Shown here in pieces: positions 56,109 to 64,000 of a stretch of 64,000 nt of DNA (within the stretch, counting starts at the first letter, position 1; every line of letters starts with the position of its first letter). Both the position numbers and the translations under genes were made by a program. Where the stretch lies: the NCBI RefSeq assembly GCF_001895005.1, contig NZ_BCXH01000001.1:806001-870000 (forward strand), in the 5' to 3' direction. The notes beneath the pieces were generated by a model. That model had not been told where the DNA came from. It did not search any database and saw only the letters and a list, made by a program, of their open reading frames with translations. The stretch is from Rhodococcus yunnanensis NBRC 103083 (GTDB lineage: Bacteria > Actinomycetota > Actinomycetes > Mycobacteriales > Mycobacteriaceae).

Positions 56109-57920
56109 TCAATAGCCGTCGGGCAACTGTTCGAACATTTCGCGAGTGACCGCAACGGCATTGTCCGAACTGCCCCCGCGCACGACAAGAGTGGCGAACG
56201 CCAGATCTCCTCGGTAACCGACGAACCACGCGTGCGAGCCACCCTCGACCTCCGCTTCACCGGTCTTTCCGTACACCTCACCTTGGTCGGCGATGCGCTC
56301 CGCGGTGCCGCTGGTGACGACCGAACGCATCATTCCGCGCAGCCCGTCGACCATCTGCGGCGAGATCGGTGGGTGATCCCCGTCGACAGTGGTTTCCCTC
56401 CCGACGAGCAGGCCTGGGACCGGCGTCGACCCGTGCGCGACGGTCGCTGCAGCCAATGCCATTCCGAACGTGGAGACGACCACCTTTCCCTGACCGAAGC
56501 CGTCCTCGGTGCGCTGCACCAGCTCCTCAGCCGGCGGCACCGACCCGGAATCGGTGGGCAGCCCCACGACGTCGTAGTCCGGGCCAACACCGAACTGCGA
56601 CGCCGCAACGGTCAACGCGTCGGGCTGCATCTCGCTGGCCAACTTGGCGAACGAGGTGTTGCACGAACGCGTGAATGCCGTTCCCATCGACACGTTGCCG
56701 AGAGAGAACTCGTTGTAGTTCGGGATGCTTCGCTCACCGATCTCGATACGCCCCGGGCAGGGCACTGTCGTGTCGGGAGTGGCAAGCCCTGATGAAATAG
56801 CAGCGCCTGCGGTGATGATCTTGAAGGTCGAACCCGGTGGGTACAGACCAGCGGACGCCACCGGTCCGTCCCGGTCGGCTTCCTTGTTCTGTGCCACGGC
56901 GAGGATCGCACCGTTCGATGGTTGGATGACCACCATCATCGCCTGCTCGACGCGTGCGTTCACCGCATTCTGCGCAGCCACCTGAATGTTGCGATCGAGG
57001 CTGATCGAGAAGGACGGCGCGGGCTCGGGCGGAGTATCGGTGAGCACGTCGATGTCGACGCCGTTGCGGTTGACCGTGACGACGCTCCAGCCTGCCTTGC
57101 CGTCCACCTCGTCGATGACGGTTTTCTTGACCTGCGAGACGAGGTCGGGTGCGAACGTGCGATCGGTGGAGATCAGATCGGATTCGTCGGAGGCCGACAC
57201 ACCGGGCAGAGCAGCCAGAGTCGCCGCGACGGACTGGTAGTCCTCGTCGCGCAGAAGTGCGACCGGGTAGTCCCCTTTCGTCGAGGTCGCCGATTCGACG
57301 ATGCTCTGCGCGGAAATGGACGAGTCGAACGGCGCGAGCACCCGTGCCAATCCGGTAGCGGCCGAGACGATGTTGTCGGACTCGGCAGCGTTCACCTTGA
57401 TGCGGTGGACCACTCCCGGCACGAGCACATCCGACCCGGACCGTTCGTTGACGCGTGCACGCGGCGCAGCGGTGGAACGCAATGCCATCGACTGTGTGTC
57501 GCCGAGATCGGGGTGGATGTCGGTCGAGGTCCACCGAACACCCCATCGGCCGTCGGTTCGCCCCATCTGCAGTTCACCGTCGTAGGTCCAGACTCGGTCC
57601 TTGGGAAGATGCCAGTCGTAGGTGTAGCCCACCGTCGCGGTGTCGCCGTCGACACGGACGGAGGTGGTTCGAGCGTCGAGAGACTCGGCTTGAAGATTCT
57701 CCCACGCGTCGCCGAGAGCAGTGGCTGCCGCCTCCGGGCGATCGGTGTCGGTGGATGCGGCGCCTATATCGCGTGCGGAGAATGCATCGAGGAAGGACTG
57801 CGCGGCGGGTTCGGGCCCGTCCGGCCGCGGGGTACACGCGACCACCGATCCGGCGAACAGCACGGCGACCACCGAGGTGGTGACACACCGGCGACCGCGC
57901 CGGACAGGGGAGAATCTCAT
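56109..57920 (-). CDS. Penicillin-binding transpeptidase lipoprotein, PBP2a/MecA-like class B
   Basis: DD-transpeptidase cross-linking peptidoglycan. 603 residues: lipoprotein signal with lipobox VVAC (Cys29), NTF2-like MecA_N domain (about 36-160), PBP dimerisation domain, and a transpeptidase domain with STFK (catalytic Ser, PGSTFKI), SCN and KTGEAE motifs. Orthologue of Rv2864c by position and architecture. ATG 57920 is chosen because TACGAT ends 7 bases before it; 57929 is an alternative. Confidence 0.9.
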   Translation of the reverse strand: MRFSPVRRGRRCVTTSVVAVLFAGSVVACTPRPDGPEPAAQSFLDAFSARDIGAASTDTDRPEAAATALGDAWENLQAESLDARTTSVRVDGDTATVGYTYDWHLPKDRVWTYDGELQMGRTDGRWGVRWTSTDIHPDLGDTQSMALRSTAAPRARVNERSGSDVLVPGVVHRIKVNAAESDNIVSAATGLARVLAPFDSSISAQSIVESATSTKGDYPVALLRDEDYQSVAATLAALPGVSASDESDLISTDRTFAPDLVSQVKKTVIDEVDGKAGWSVVTVNRNGVDIDVLTDTPPEPAPSFSISLDRNIQVAAQNAVNARVEQAMMVVIQPSNGAILAVAQNKEADRDGPVASAGLYPPGSTFKIITAGAAISSGLATPDTTVPCPGRIEIGERSIPNYNEFSLGNVSMGTAFTRSCNTSFAKLASEMQPDALTVAASQFGVGPDYDVVGLPTDSGSVPPAEELVQRTEDGFGQGKVVVSTFGMALAAATVAHGSTPVPGLLVGRETTVDGDHPPISPQMVDGLRGMMRSVVTSGTAERIADQGEVYGKTGEAEVEGGSHAWFVGYRGDLAFATLVVRGGSSDNAVAVTREMFEQLPDGY

Positions 57921-57927
57921 CGCGCTC

Positions 57928-57933
57928 ATCGTA
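57928..57933 (-). promoter_or_regulatory. -10 box of PBP gene
   Basis: TACGAT on the minus strand, 7 bases before the ATG 57920; a near-leaderless start. Confidence 0.3.
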
Positions 57934-57970
57934 GTTCGGCGACTGCGGCGCCGACGTCAACGAATCGCGG

Positions 57971-58807
57971 TCAGTCGAGCAGAACTGTGGTGAACGTCGC
58001 AACCTGGGTGAGGCCGATACGTTCGTAGGCCCGACGGGCAGCGAAATTGAAGCTGTTCACGTACAGGCTCGCGACTCGTCCACTACGGACGACCGAATCG
58101 ACGACGGCAGCGGTGCCCGCGGAGCCGAGGCCTTTGCCACGACAAAGGGGATGAACCCACACACCTTGGATTTGACCCACCGAGGCGGACTGCGACCCGA
58201 TCTCGGCTTTGTACACGACCTGGCCGTCCTCGAACCGCGCCCACGCGCGGCCCGCGGCGATCAGACTTGCGATTCGTCGTCGGTATCCACGTCCGCCGTC
58301 GTTGGCACGAGGATCGACACCGACTTCTTCGATGAACATCGCGACGGCGGCACTGAGGTAGACGTCGAGTTCGTCCGCACGCACGAGTCGAACGAGTGGA
58401 TCGGCCGGATACACCGAGTACTGAGAGGTCGCCAGCAACGGCTGCTCGCTGCGCAGTTCGCGCGCTGCTCCCCAGTCCGCCTCCAGCATTTCCCACAGCG
58501 GAAGTGTCAGTTCCGCTCGACCGACGAGCGAGGAACACATCCGCGGTCCCCGACACGCTCGGTCGGCGAAGGACCGCAGGTCGTCCGCCGAACCGAGGAG
58601 CGGCACCAGATTGGCGCCGTAGAAGCACAAGGATTCATCCGGGCCGCCACGGCTCCACATCTCTCCGTGAAACGAGCGTGGATCCAGCCCGGACTCCTGA
58701 ACACGCGCGGCGATCATGCACGACGCGATGGGGTCGGCGTCGAGAACCCGCAATACGTTGGCAGTGTCCTTGCCACTCAAGGGCTTCGCGCCGAGGAGTT
58801 TGAGCAC
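57971..58807 (-). CDS. GNAT acetyltransferase with N-terminal DUF4081 domain
   Basis: 278 residues. N-terminal domain ending near residue 120 (DUF4081-type, with VLDADPIASCMIAARV), then a GNAT fold with QGVWVHPLCRGKGLGSAG (acetyl-CoA loop) and RRAYERIGL. Substrate unknown; orthologue of Rv2867c. GTG start at 58807, 75 bp after ispG. Confidence 0.85.
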   Translation of the reverse strand: MLKLLGAKPLSGKDTANVLRVLDADPIASCMIAARVQESGLDPRSFHGEMWSRGGPDESLCFYGANLVPLLGSADDLRSFADRACRGPRMCSSLVGRAELTLPLWEMLEADWGAARELRSEQPLLATSQYSVYPADPLVRLVRADELDVYLSAAVAMFIEEVGVDPRANDGGRGYRRRIASLIAAGRAWARFEDGQVVYKAEIGSQSASVGQIQGVWVHPLCRGKGLGSAGTAAVVDSVVRSGRVASLYVNSFNFAARRAYERIGLTQVATFTTVLLD

Positions 58808-58882
58808 CTAGGTCACCTCCTGACCAACGCATCCACCGTCATAGAAGACAGATTGCCAGATCGAGGCCGCGATATGTGTACT

Positions 58883-60046
58883 TCAGCCGACTGTCACGAC
58901 CGGAGCGCCCGACTCTGCACTCTCGCCGTCCTCGAACTCTTCGGCGATGCGCATCGCTTCCTCGATCAAGGTTTCCACGATCTGTGCCTCCGGAACGGTC
59001 TTGATGACCTTGCCCTTGACGAAGATCTGCCCCTTGCCGTTACCGGACGCGACTCCGATGTCCGCGTCACGGGCTTCGCCAGGACCGTTGACGACACATC
59101 CCATGACGGCCACCCGTAGCGGGATCTCCATGCCATCCAGACCTGCGGTGACCTCGTCGGCAAGCTTGTAGACATCGACCTGAGCCCGGCCGCACGAGGG
59201 GCACGACACGATCTCGAGCCTTCGCGGCCGAAGGTTGAGCGACTGCAGAATCTGTGTTCCGACCTTGATCTCCTCGGCGGGCGGCGCCGACAGCGACACC
59301 CGAATGGTGTCGCCGATGCCTCGCGAGAGGAGTGCCCCGAACGCGACAGCGGACTTGATGGTCCCCTGGAACGAGGGCCCCGCCTCGGTGACGCCGAGAT
59401 GCAGCGGGTAATCGGACTGCGCCGCCAACTGCTCGTATGCAGCGACCATGATCACCGGGTCGTTGTGCTTGACCGAGATCTTGATGTCTCCGAAGCCGTG
59501 CTCCTCGAACAGACCGGCCTCCCACAACGCCGACTCCACCAACGCCTCCGGAGTGGCCTTGCCGTACTTCTCCATCATTCGCTTGTCGAGTGACCCGGCG
59601 TTGACGCCGATGCGAATGGGAATGTTGGCATCGCCTGCGGCCTTGGCAACTTCCTTGACGCGACCGTCGAACTCCTTGATGTTGCCCGGGTTGACGCGTA
59701 CCGCAGCGCAACCGGCGTCGATGGCCGCGAAGATGTACTTCGGCTGGAAGTGGATGTCGGCGATGACCGGGATCTGACTTTTCTTCGCGATGATCGACAG
59801 CGCGTCGGCGTCGTCCTGTGTGGGGCACGCCACACGCACCATGTCGCAACCGGACGCAGTCAGCTCCGCGATCTGCTGGAGCGTGGCGTTGATGTCATGA
59901 GTCTTGGTGGTGCACATCGACTGAACGGAAATGGGGTGATCACTTCCCACACCGACCGATCCGACCTGCAGTTGACGGGTCTTGCGGCGGGGGGCGAGTA
60001 CGGGAACCGGCGGTGCCGGCATTCCCAATCCGACTGAGACAGTCAC
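58883..60046 (-). CDS. ispG: 4-hydroxy-3-methylbut-2-en-1-yl diphosphate synthase
   Basis: Fe-S enzyme of the MEP isoprenoid pathway. 387 residues. Conserved [23 protein letters not shown], and the [4Fe-4S] cysteines in CPSCGR and [14 protein letters not shown] start 60046 with GAAGG 7 bases upstream. Grouped with dxr and rip1, as in Rv2868c-Rv2870c. Confidence 0.96.
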   Translation of the reverse strand: MTVSVGLGMPAPPVPVLAPRRKTRQLQVGSVGVGSDHPISVQSMCTTKTHDINATLQQIAELTASGCDMVRVACPTQDDADALSIIAKKSQIPVIADIHFQPKYIFAAIDAGCAAVRVNPGNIKEFDGRVKEVAKAAGDANIPIRIGVNAGSLDKRMMEKYGKATPEALVESALWEAGLFEEHGFGDIKISVKHNDPVIMVAAYEQLAAQSDYPLHLGVTEAGPSFQGTIKSAVAFGALLSRGIGDTIRVSLSAPPAEEIKVGTQILQSLNLRPRRLEIVSCPSCGRAQVDVYKLADEVTAGLDGMEIPLRVAVMGCVVNGPGEARDADIGVASGNGKGQIFVKGKVIKTVPEAQIVETLIEEAMRIAEEFEDGESAESGAPVVTVG

Positions 60047-60084
60047 TTCGTTGCCTTCTTTCCTAGCTACCAGCACGAGTCTAG

Positions 60085-61299
60085 CTAGAACAATTGGATG
60101 GGGTTCACGATGTCCGCTGTGAGAGTGAGCAGCATGTACGCGCCGCCGATCACGATCACCACGTAGGTGACGGGCATGAGCTTCATGTAGTCGACCGGGC
60201 CACCGTTCGGCAGCCCGCGGCGGTTACGGAAGAAGTTGCGGATTCGCTCGTAGATCGTGACCGCCATGTGCCCGCCGTCGAGGGGCAGCAATGGCAGCAG
60301 ATTGAAGATGCCGAGGAAGAAGTTCAGGCTCGCGAGCAACATCACGAATACGGGCCACAGTGACCGCTCGACGAGTTGCCCACCGATGACGCTGGCTCCG
60401 ACGACGCTGATCGGCGTCTCGGGGTCGCGTTCGCCTCCGGTGACCGAGGTCCACAGATCGGCGACCTTGCTCGGCATCTGCACCAGGCGGTGCGCTGTCT
60501 CGACGAACATGTCACCGGTGAATGCGAACGACGCAGGTATTGCCGCCAGCGGGTTGTACGTGGTGGCCCCGAAGGTCTCCATCTGGACTCCGACCGCCCC
60601 GACCATCGCGGACTTTCGACCGGTGTCGGTGCCATCGGTGACGTAACGCTGCACCTGCTGAACCTGGACTCCGAATGTCAGCTCGCCGCCGTCACGCTCG
60701 ACGACGAAAGGCACTGTGCCCGACAGAGGCTGAGTCGCGGCGACGACGTCCGCGAACGTCGGGGTTTCGGTGCCGCCGACCGAGACGATCACATCTCCCT
60801 GCCGAATGCCTGCCAGGTAGGCGGGACTCGGTCCGGAGCATTCCGGGAAGCTCAGATTCTCGTTCTGGGTCGGCGTCACGCACGGCATATTTCCGACCAT
60901 GGCTTCGGTCGGCGGATTCAGGTTCGGCAGACCCCATCCGACAGCGAGTGTGAAGATGAGCACAAATCCGAGAACGAAATTCATCCCGATTCCGCCGAGC
61001 ATCACGACAAGCCGTTTCCACGTCTTCTGTCGGTACATCGCCCGCTCGACCTCGTCGGGCGCTAGCTCGTCGATCGCCGTCATGCCCGCGATGTCGCAGA
61101 AGCCTCCCGCGGGGATCGCCTTGAGTCCGTACTCGGTCTCGCCCCGACGAAACGAGAAGACCTTCGGGCCGAATCCGACGAAGAACCTACGAACCTTCAT
61201 GCCGGTCGCGCGCGCGGTCCACATGTGCCCGGCTTCGTGCAGCGCGATGGACACCGTGATGCCCAACGCGAAGAGAATGACGCCGAATACGAACACCAT
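60085..61299 (-). CDS. rip1: Site-2 intramembrane metalloprotease Rip1/RseP
   Basis: Cleaves anti-sigma factors and other membrane substrates within the bilayer. 404 residues. HEAGH zinc motif at residues 21-25 in the first membrane segment, a PDZ domain ([13 protein letters not shown]), and the third ligand motif LDGGH in the last segments. ATG at 61299. Position between ispG and dxr matches Rv2869c. Confidence 0.94.
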   Translation of the reverse strand: MVFVFGVILFALGITVSIALHEAGHMWTARATGMKVRRFFVGFGPKVFSFRRGETEYGLKAIPAGGFCDIAGMTAIDELAPDEVERAMYRQKTWKRLVVMLGGIGMNFVLGFVLIFTLAVGWGLPNLNPPTEAMVGNMPCVTPTQNENLSFPECSGPSPAYLAGIRQGDVIVSVGGTETPTFADVVAATQPLSGTVPFVVERDGGELTFGVQVQQVQRYVTDGTDTGRKSAMVGAVGVQMETFGATTYNPLAAIPASFAFTGDMFVETAHRLVQMPSKVADLWTSVTGGERDPETPISVVGASVIGGQLVERSLWPVFVMLLASLNFFLGIFNLLPLLPLDGGHMAVTIYERIRNFFRNRRGLPNGGPVDYMKLMPVTYVVIVIGGAYMLLTLTADIVNPIQLF

Positions 61300-61307
61300 C
61301 GTTGTCC

Positions 61308-62495
61308 CTAGTCCTTCTGGTTCAAGAGGGTTCGGGCCTGCCCGCGAGCCCAGGAATCGGCAGCAAGCACATCGTCCACGGTAGTCGGCGTCGACGACCA
61401 CTCCGTGCCTCCCGCGGCGAGGACGTCGCCGACAGTCTGCACGATCTGCGGAAAATCGATGCGACCTGCGAGGAAAGCCTCCGCAGCCACCTCGTTGGAG
61501 GCGTTGTAGACCGCAGTCATGGCCCCTCCCATGATCCCTGCTTCGCGTGCCAACTGCACAGCGGGAAACACGCGGTCGTCGAGAGGTTCGAAGTCCCAGG
61601 AGAACGCCGTCGTGAAGTCGAGTGAGCGGCCCGCGTCCCGAACCCGGTTCGGCCAACCGAGGGCAAGTGCGATCGGCAGTTTCATGTCGGGAGGGCTGGC
61701 TTGAGCGATGGTGGAGCCGTCGAAGAACGTCACCATCGAGTGCACGATCGACTGACGGTGGACCGTGACGTCGATACGGTCGTACGGCACACCGAACAGC
61801 AGATGGGTCTCGATCAGCTCGAGTCCCTTGTTCACCAGAGTTGCCGAGTTGAGCGTGTTCATCGGCCCCATCGACCAGGTGGGATGCGCCGCTGCTTGCT
61901 CAGGAGTGACCGACTTCAACTCGACGTCGGACCAGCCGCGGAACGGGCCGCCCGACGCTGTCAGCACCAGCCGATCGACCTCGGCTCCCCTGCCCCCGCG
62001 CAGACACTGAGCCAACGCCGAATGCTCCGAGTCGACCGGGACGATCTGACCCGGCGCAGCGGCAGCAAGCACCAACTCACCGCCGGCCACCAGCGACTCC
62101 TTGTTGGCAAGCGCGAGCGTCGCCCCCGATTTCAGAGCAGCAAGCGTCGGCTCGAGGCCACGTGACCCGACCAATGCGTTGAGGACGACGTCCGCGTCGA
62201 CGGATTCGACGAGCTCGGTCACCGCGCGTTCGCCGGTCAGAACGTCCCGATGCCCCAATTCCGCCCCGGCATTCGGATTCGCAACAGCTACCGCCTCGAC
62301 TCCGGTATCTCGGATCTGGGTTCGCAGAAGCTCGATATTGCCGCCCCCAGCGGCCAGCCCGACGACCTCGAACAGGTGAGGATTCGCTGCGATGACCGCG
62401 AGCGCCTGCGTTCCGATCGAACCGGTGCTGCCCAGCAGCAGCACTCGTCTCGGGCGGTCGGATGCGGCGTCGGGAGACGTTCGGGGCTCTGGCAC
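61308..62495 (-). CDS. dxr: 1-deoxy-D-xylulose-5-phosphate reductoisomerase
   Basis: Second MEP-pathway enzyme, NADPH-dependent. 395 residues. NADPH-binding GSTGSIG (residues 22-28), [12 protein letters not shown] and the SGGPFRG and [14 protein letters not shown] active-site segments. GTG start at 62495. The gene pair with ispG puts two MEP steps together. Confidence 0.97.
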   Translation of the reverse strand: MPEPRTSPDAASDRPRRVLLLGSTGSIGTQALAVIAANPHLFEVVGLAAGGGNIELLRTQIRDTGVEAVAVANPNAGAELGHRDVLTGERAVTELVESVDADVVLNALVGSRGLEPTLAALKSGATLALANKESLVAGGELVLAAAAPGQIVPVDSEHSALAQCLRGGRGAEVDRLVLTASGGPFRGWSDVELKSVTPEQAAAHPTWSMGPMNTLNSATLVNKGLELIETHLLFGVPYDRIDVTVHRQSIVHSMVTFFDGSTIAQASPPDMKLPIALALGWPNRVRDAGRSLDFTTAFSWDFEPLDDRVFPAVQLAREAGIMGGAMTAVYNASNEVAAEAFLAGRIDFPQIVQTVGDVLAAGGTEWSSTPTTVDDVLAADSWARGQARTLLNQKD

Positions 62496-62531
62496 TCGTC
62501 CATTGTTGCTGATCGAGCCTGAGAATCAGCT

Positions 62532-63077
62532 ATGCGTCCACCGGCCATGGCAGTCTCGACCCTTGTGGACCTCTCCCGGTACGACTCTCTGCAGCTCACC
62601 TACAGCGAGGTCGGCCGCACCGCCGGACCGTTGCCCACCGGCTATCACCACGTGGATCGGCGCGAACCCATCGGACACGGCCGTGACGGGTTCCGCGCGG
62701 CCGCCGACGCGCTCGTGTCGTGGGGCATGCACCGAGGTGCCGGACTGTCCGTCGACGCCACGTCCGGAGCGGCAGAGGTGGGCTCGACGGTGTTGATGAG
62801 GATCGGTCCGGTACGGATTCCGTGCCGAGTCGTCGCCGTGATCGACGAGCCGAATCGCCGTGGGTTCGCCTACGGCACACTCCCCGGCCATCCCGAGCAG
62901 GGCGAAGAGTTGTTCGTCGTGGAATTCGACCCCGACAGCCGTGCGGTCACGGCCCACATCGCGGCATTTTCACGGCCGGGCCGGTGGTTCACCCGACTCG
63001 GTGGCCCTCTCGGTCGTGTGGTTCAACGCCTGGCCACCGATCGATACTTCGCCGCGCTCCGGCGCGCTGCGTTCTGA
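62532..63077 (+). CDS. DUF1990 family protein
   Basis: 181 residues, no signal or membrane segment. Family segments: LTYSEVGRTAG, PTGYHHVDRREPIGHG and GFAYGTLPGHPEQGEELFVVEFD. Function unknown; a role in cell-envelope or lipid handling has been guessed for the family but nothing here tests it. ATG 62532; 62547 is possible. Convergent with the deacetylase gene, 1 bp apart. Confidence 0.8.
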   Translation: MRPPAMAVSTLVDLSRYDSLQLTYSEVGRTAGPLPTGYHHVDRREPIGHGRDGFRAAADALVSWGMHRGAGLSVDATSGAAEVGSTVLMRIGPVRIPCRVVAVIDEPNRRGFAYGTLPGHPEQGEELFVVEFDPDSRAVTAHIAAFSRPGRWFTRLGGPLGRVVQRLATDRYFAALRRAAF

Positions 63078-63078
63078 C

Positions 63079-64000
63079 TCACAACCCAACCGGCGGGTGA
63101 GTGCTCGTCCAGTGCCGCGCGATGTCCACCCGTCGTGCGATCCACACCTTGTCGCGGGACTGGATGTGATCGAGAAAGCGTTCGAGCGCTGCGATGCGAG
63201 CCGGGCGGCCCACCAACCTGCAGTGAAGTCCGACCGACAACATCTTCGGCGCCCCGGCCTCTCCCTCTGCGTACAGAACGTCGAACGCATCGCGGAGGTG
63301 AGCGAAGAACTCGTCGCCCGTCGAGAATCCGCCGGGCGAGGAGAACCTCATGTCGTTGGTATCGAGCGTGTACGGCACCACCAGGTGGTCGACGGTGTCC
63401 GATCCCCGTCCGACGCGTTCCCAGTAGGGCAGATCGTCGGCGTACGAATCGGAATCGTAGAGAAAACCGCCGTGCTCGACGACGAGCGACCGGGTGTTGG
63501 GTGAGTCTCGGCCCGTGTACCAACCCAGCGGAGCACTGCCCGTCAGGTCCGTGAGTATCTCGACGGCTTCCGCCATGTGGTCACGCTCGACGTGCTCGTC
63601 GATCAGTTGATAACTCAGCCATCGGAGGCCGTGACAGGCGACCTCGTGCCCCTGCTCGACGACGGCGGCGACCACCTCCGGGTTGCGTTGCATCGCCCGG
63701 GCTACCGCGAACACCGTCAAGGGGAGCTCTCGCCGCTCGAACGCACGCAGAACACGCCACACACCGGCACGGGATCCGTACTCGTACAACGACTCCATGC
63801 TCATGTGACGGTTGGGAAACGCCTGCGCACCGATCATCTCGGACAGAAACGTCTCGGATTTCGTATCGCCGTCGAGGACATTGTTCTCCGAACCCTCCTC
63901 GTAGTTCAGCACGAACTGAACGGCGATGTTCGCTTCCCCGGGCCACTGCGGATCCGGCGGCGTCCGCCCGTAACCGATCAAGTCGCGGGGATACGGGACG
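63079..64000 (-). CDS. PuuE-like polysaccharide deacetylase / allantoinase, 5' end cut by window edge
   Basis: At least 307 residues of the NodB/CE4 homology family, close to PuuE-type metal-independent allantoinase of purine breakdown. Conserved YPRDLIGYGRTPPDPQWP at the visible N-terminus continues to the edge, so the start lies beyond 64000. NYEEGSEN and the C-terminal GLHCRLVGRPARI fit the family. Substrate not provable here. Confidence 0.85.
   Translation of the reverse strand, partial: VPYPRDLIGYGRTPPDPQWPGEANIAVQFVLNYEEGSENNVLDGDTKSETFLSEMIGAQAFPNRHMSMESLYEYGSRAGVWRVLRAFERRELPLTVFAVARAMQRNPEVVAAVVEQGHEVACHGLRWLSYQLIDEHVERDHMAEAVEILTDLTGSAPLGWYTGRDSPNTRSLVVEHGGFLYDSDSYADDLPYWERVGRGSDTVDHLVVPYTLDTNDMRFSSPGGFSTGDEFFAHLRDAFDVLYAEGEAGAPKMLSVGLHCRLVGRPARIAALERFLDHIQSRDKVWIARRVDIARHWTSTHPPVGL

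Noticed and set aside
1-64000. tRNA, rRNA or insertion-sequence genes
   Set aside because: No cloverleaf-type sequences, rRNA segments, transposase motifs or terminal inverted repeats were recognised by eye; a tRNA or covariance-model scan would settle it.

Overview
The window is chromosomal DNA of a high-GC mycolic-acid actinobacterium, most likely Rhodococcus or a close relative (inference). Support comes from mycothione reductase, PptT/PptH, EfpA and Rip1 homologues, F420-type oxidoreductases, frequent GTG/TTG starts and near-leaderless genes. Gene order follows the Mycobacterium tuberculosis Rv2782c-Rv2870c region closely, with extra genes inserted. I see no rRNA, tRNA, CRISPR array, prophage or insertion sequence, so this is mostly core genome with small accessory insertions.

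Layout. 1-1044: a truncated PlsC-type acyltransferase and a divergent TetR regulator share a double-palindrome operator. 1008-6322: pepR-like M16 peptidase, pnp, rpsO and ribF, all leftward. 6426-9760: a rightward manganese-type ABC transporter (mntABC-like) followed by a DtxR-family regulator. 9746-12284: truB, then the overlapping pptT and pptH. 12404-15737: a small membrane protein, then an HTH-TOBE molybdate sensor with modABC. 15719-18297: a leuA homologue with a divergent GntR/FCD regulator. 18299-26622: the translation/transcription block dinF, nrnA, rbfA, DUF503, infB, ylxR, nusA, rimP (leftward). 26747-27702: a Tat-type lipoprotein and a ferritin-like protein. 27632-31603: a DHA2 efflux pump with divergent TetR, then an acyl-CoA dehydrogenase.

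31670-38191: proS, yaaA with a DUF2786 gene, efpA and cysG. 38239-42569: an ABC-F ATPase, a PhoD-like phosphatase and an LLM oxidoreductase with a KstR-like palindrome at its start. 42588-47097: a cobalamin gene set (cobE/cbiG-C-like, cobB, cobO, ChlI-ChlD fusion) behind a cobalamin riboswitch. 47117-51729: GNAT, mqo, alpha/beta hydrolase and mycothione reductase. 51801-56095: a small hydrolase, cobQ, map and a GAF-LuxR regulator. 56109-64000: a PBP2a-like transpeptidase, GNAT, ispG, rip1, dxr, a DUF1990 protein and a truncated PuuE-like deacetylase.

Themes. Cobalamin and siroheme synthesis (cysG, cobB, cobO, chelatase, cobQ) are spread over three loci, one with a recognisable riboswitch. Several genes have a TANNNT-like -10 box placed so that transcription would start at or within a few bases of the start codon. 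Five convergent gene pairs overlap at their 3' ends. Short in-frame tandem repeats (15, 33 and 38 bp) cluster at protein ends and linkers, and one repeat family recurs at three places. No clearly new defence or biosynthetic system was found; the most open questions are the yaaA-DUF2786 pair, the Tat-lipoprotein/ferritin-like pair, the dispersed repeat and the KstR-like box.
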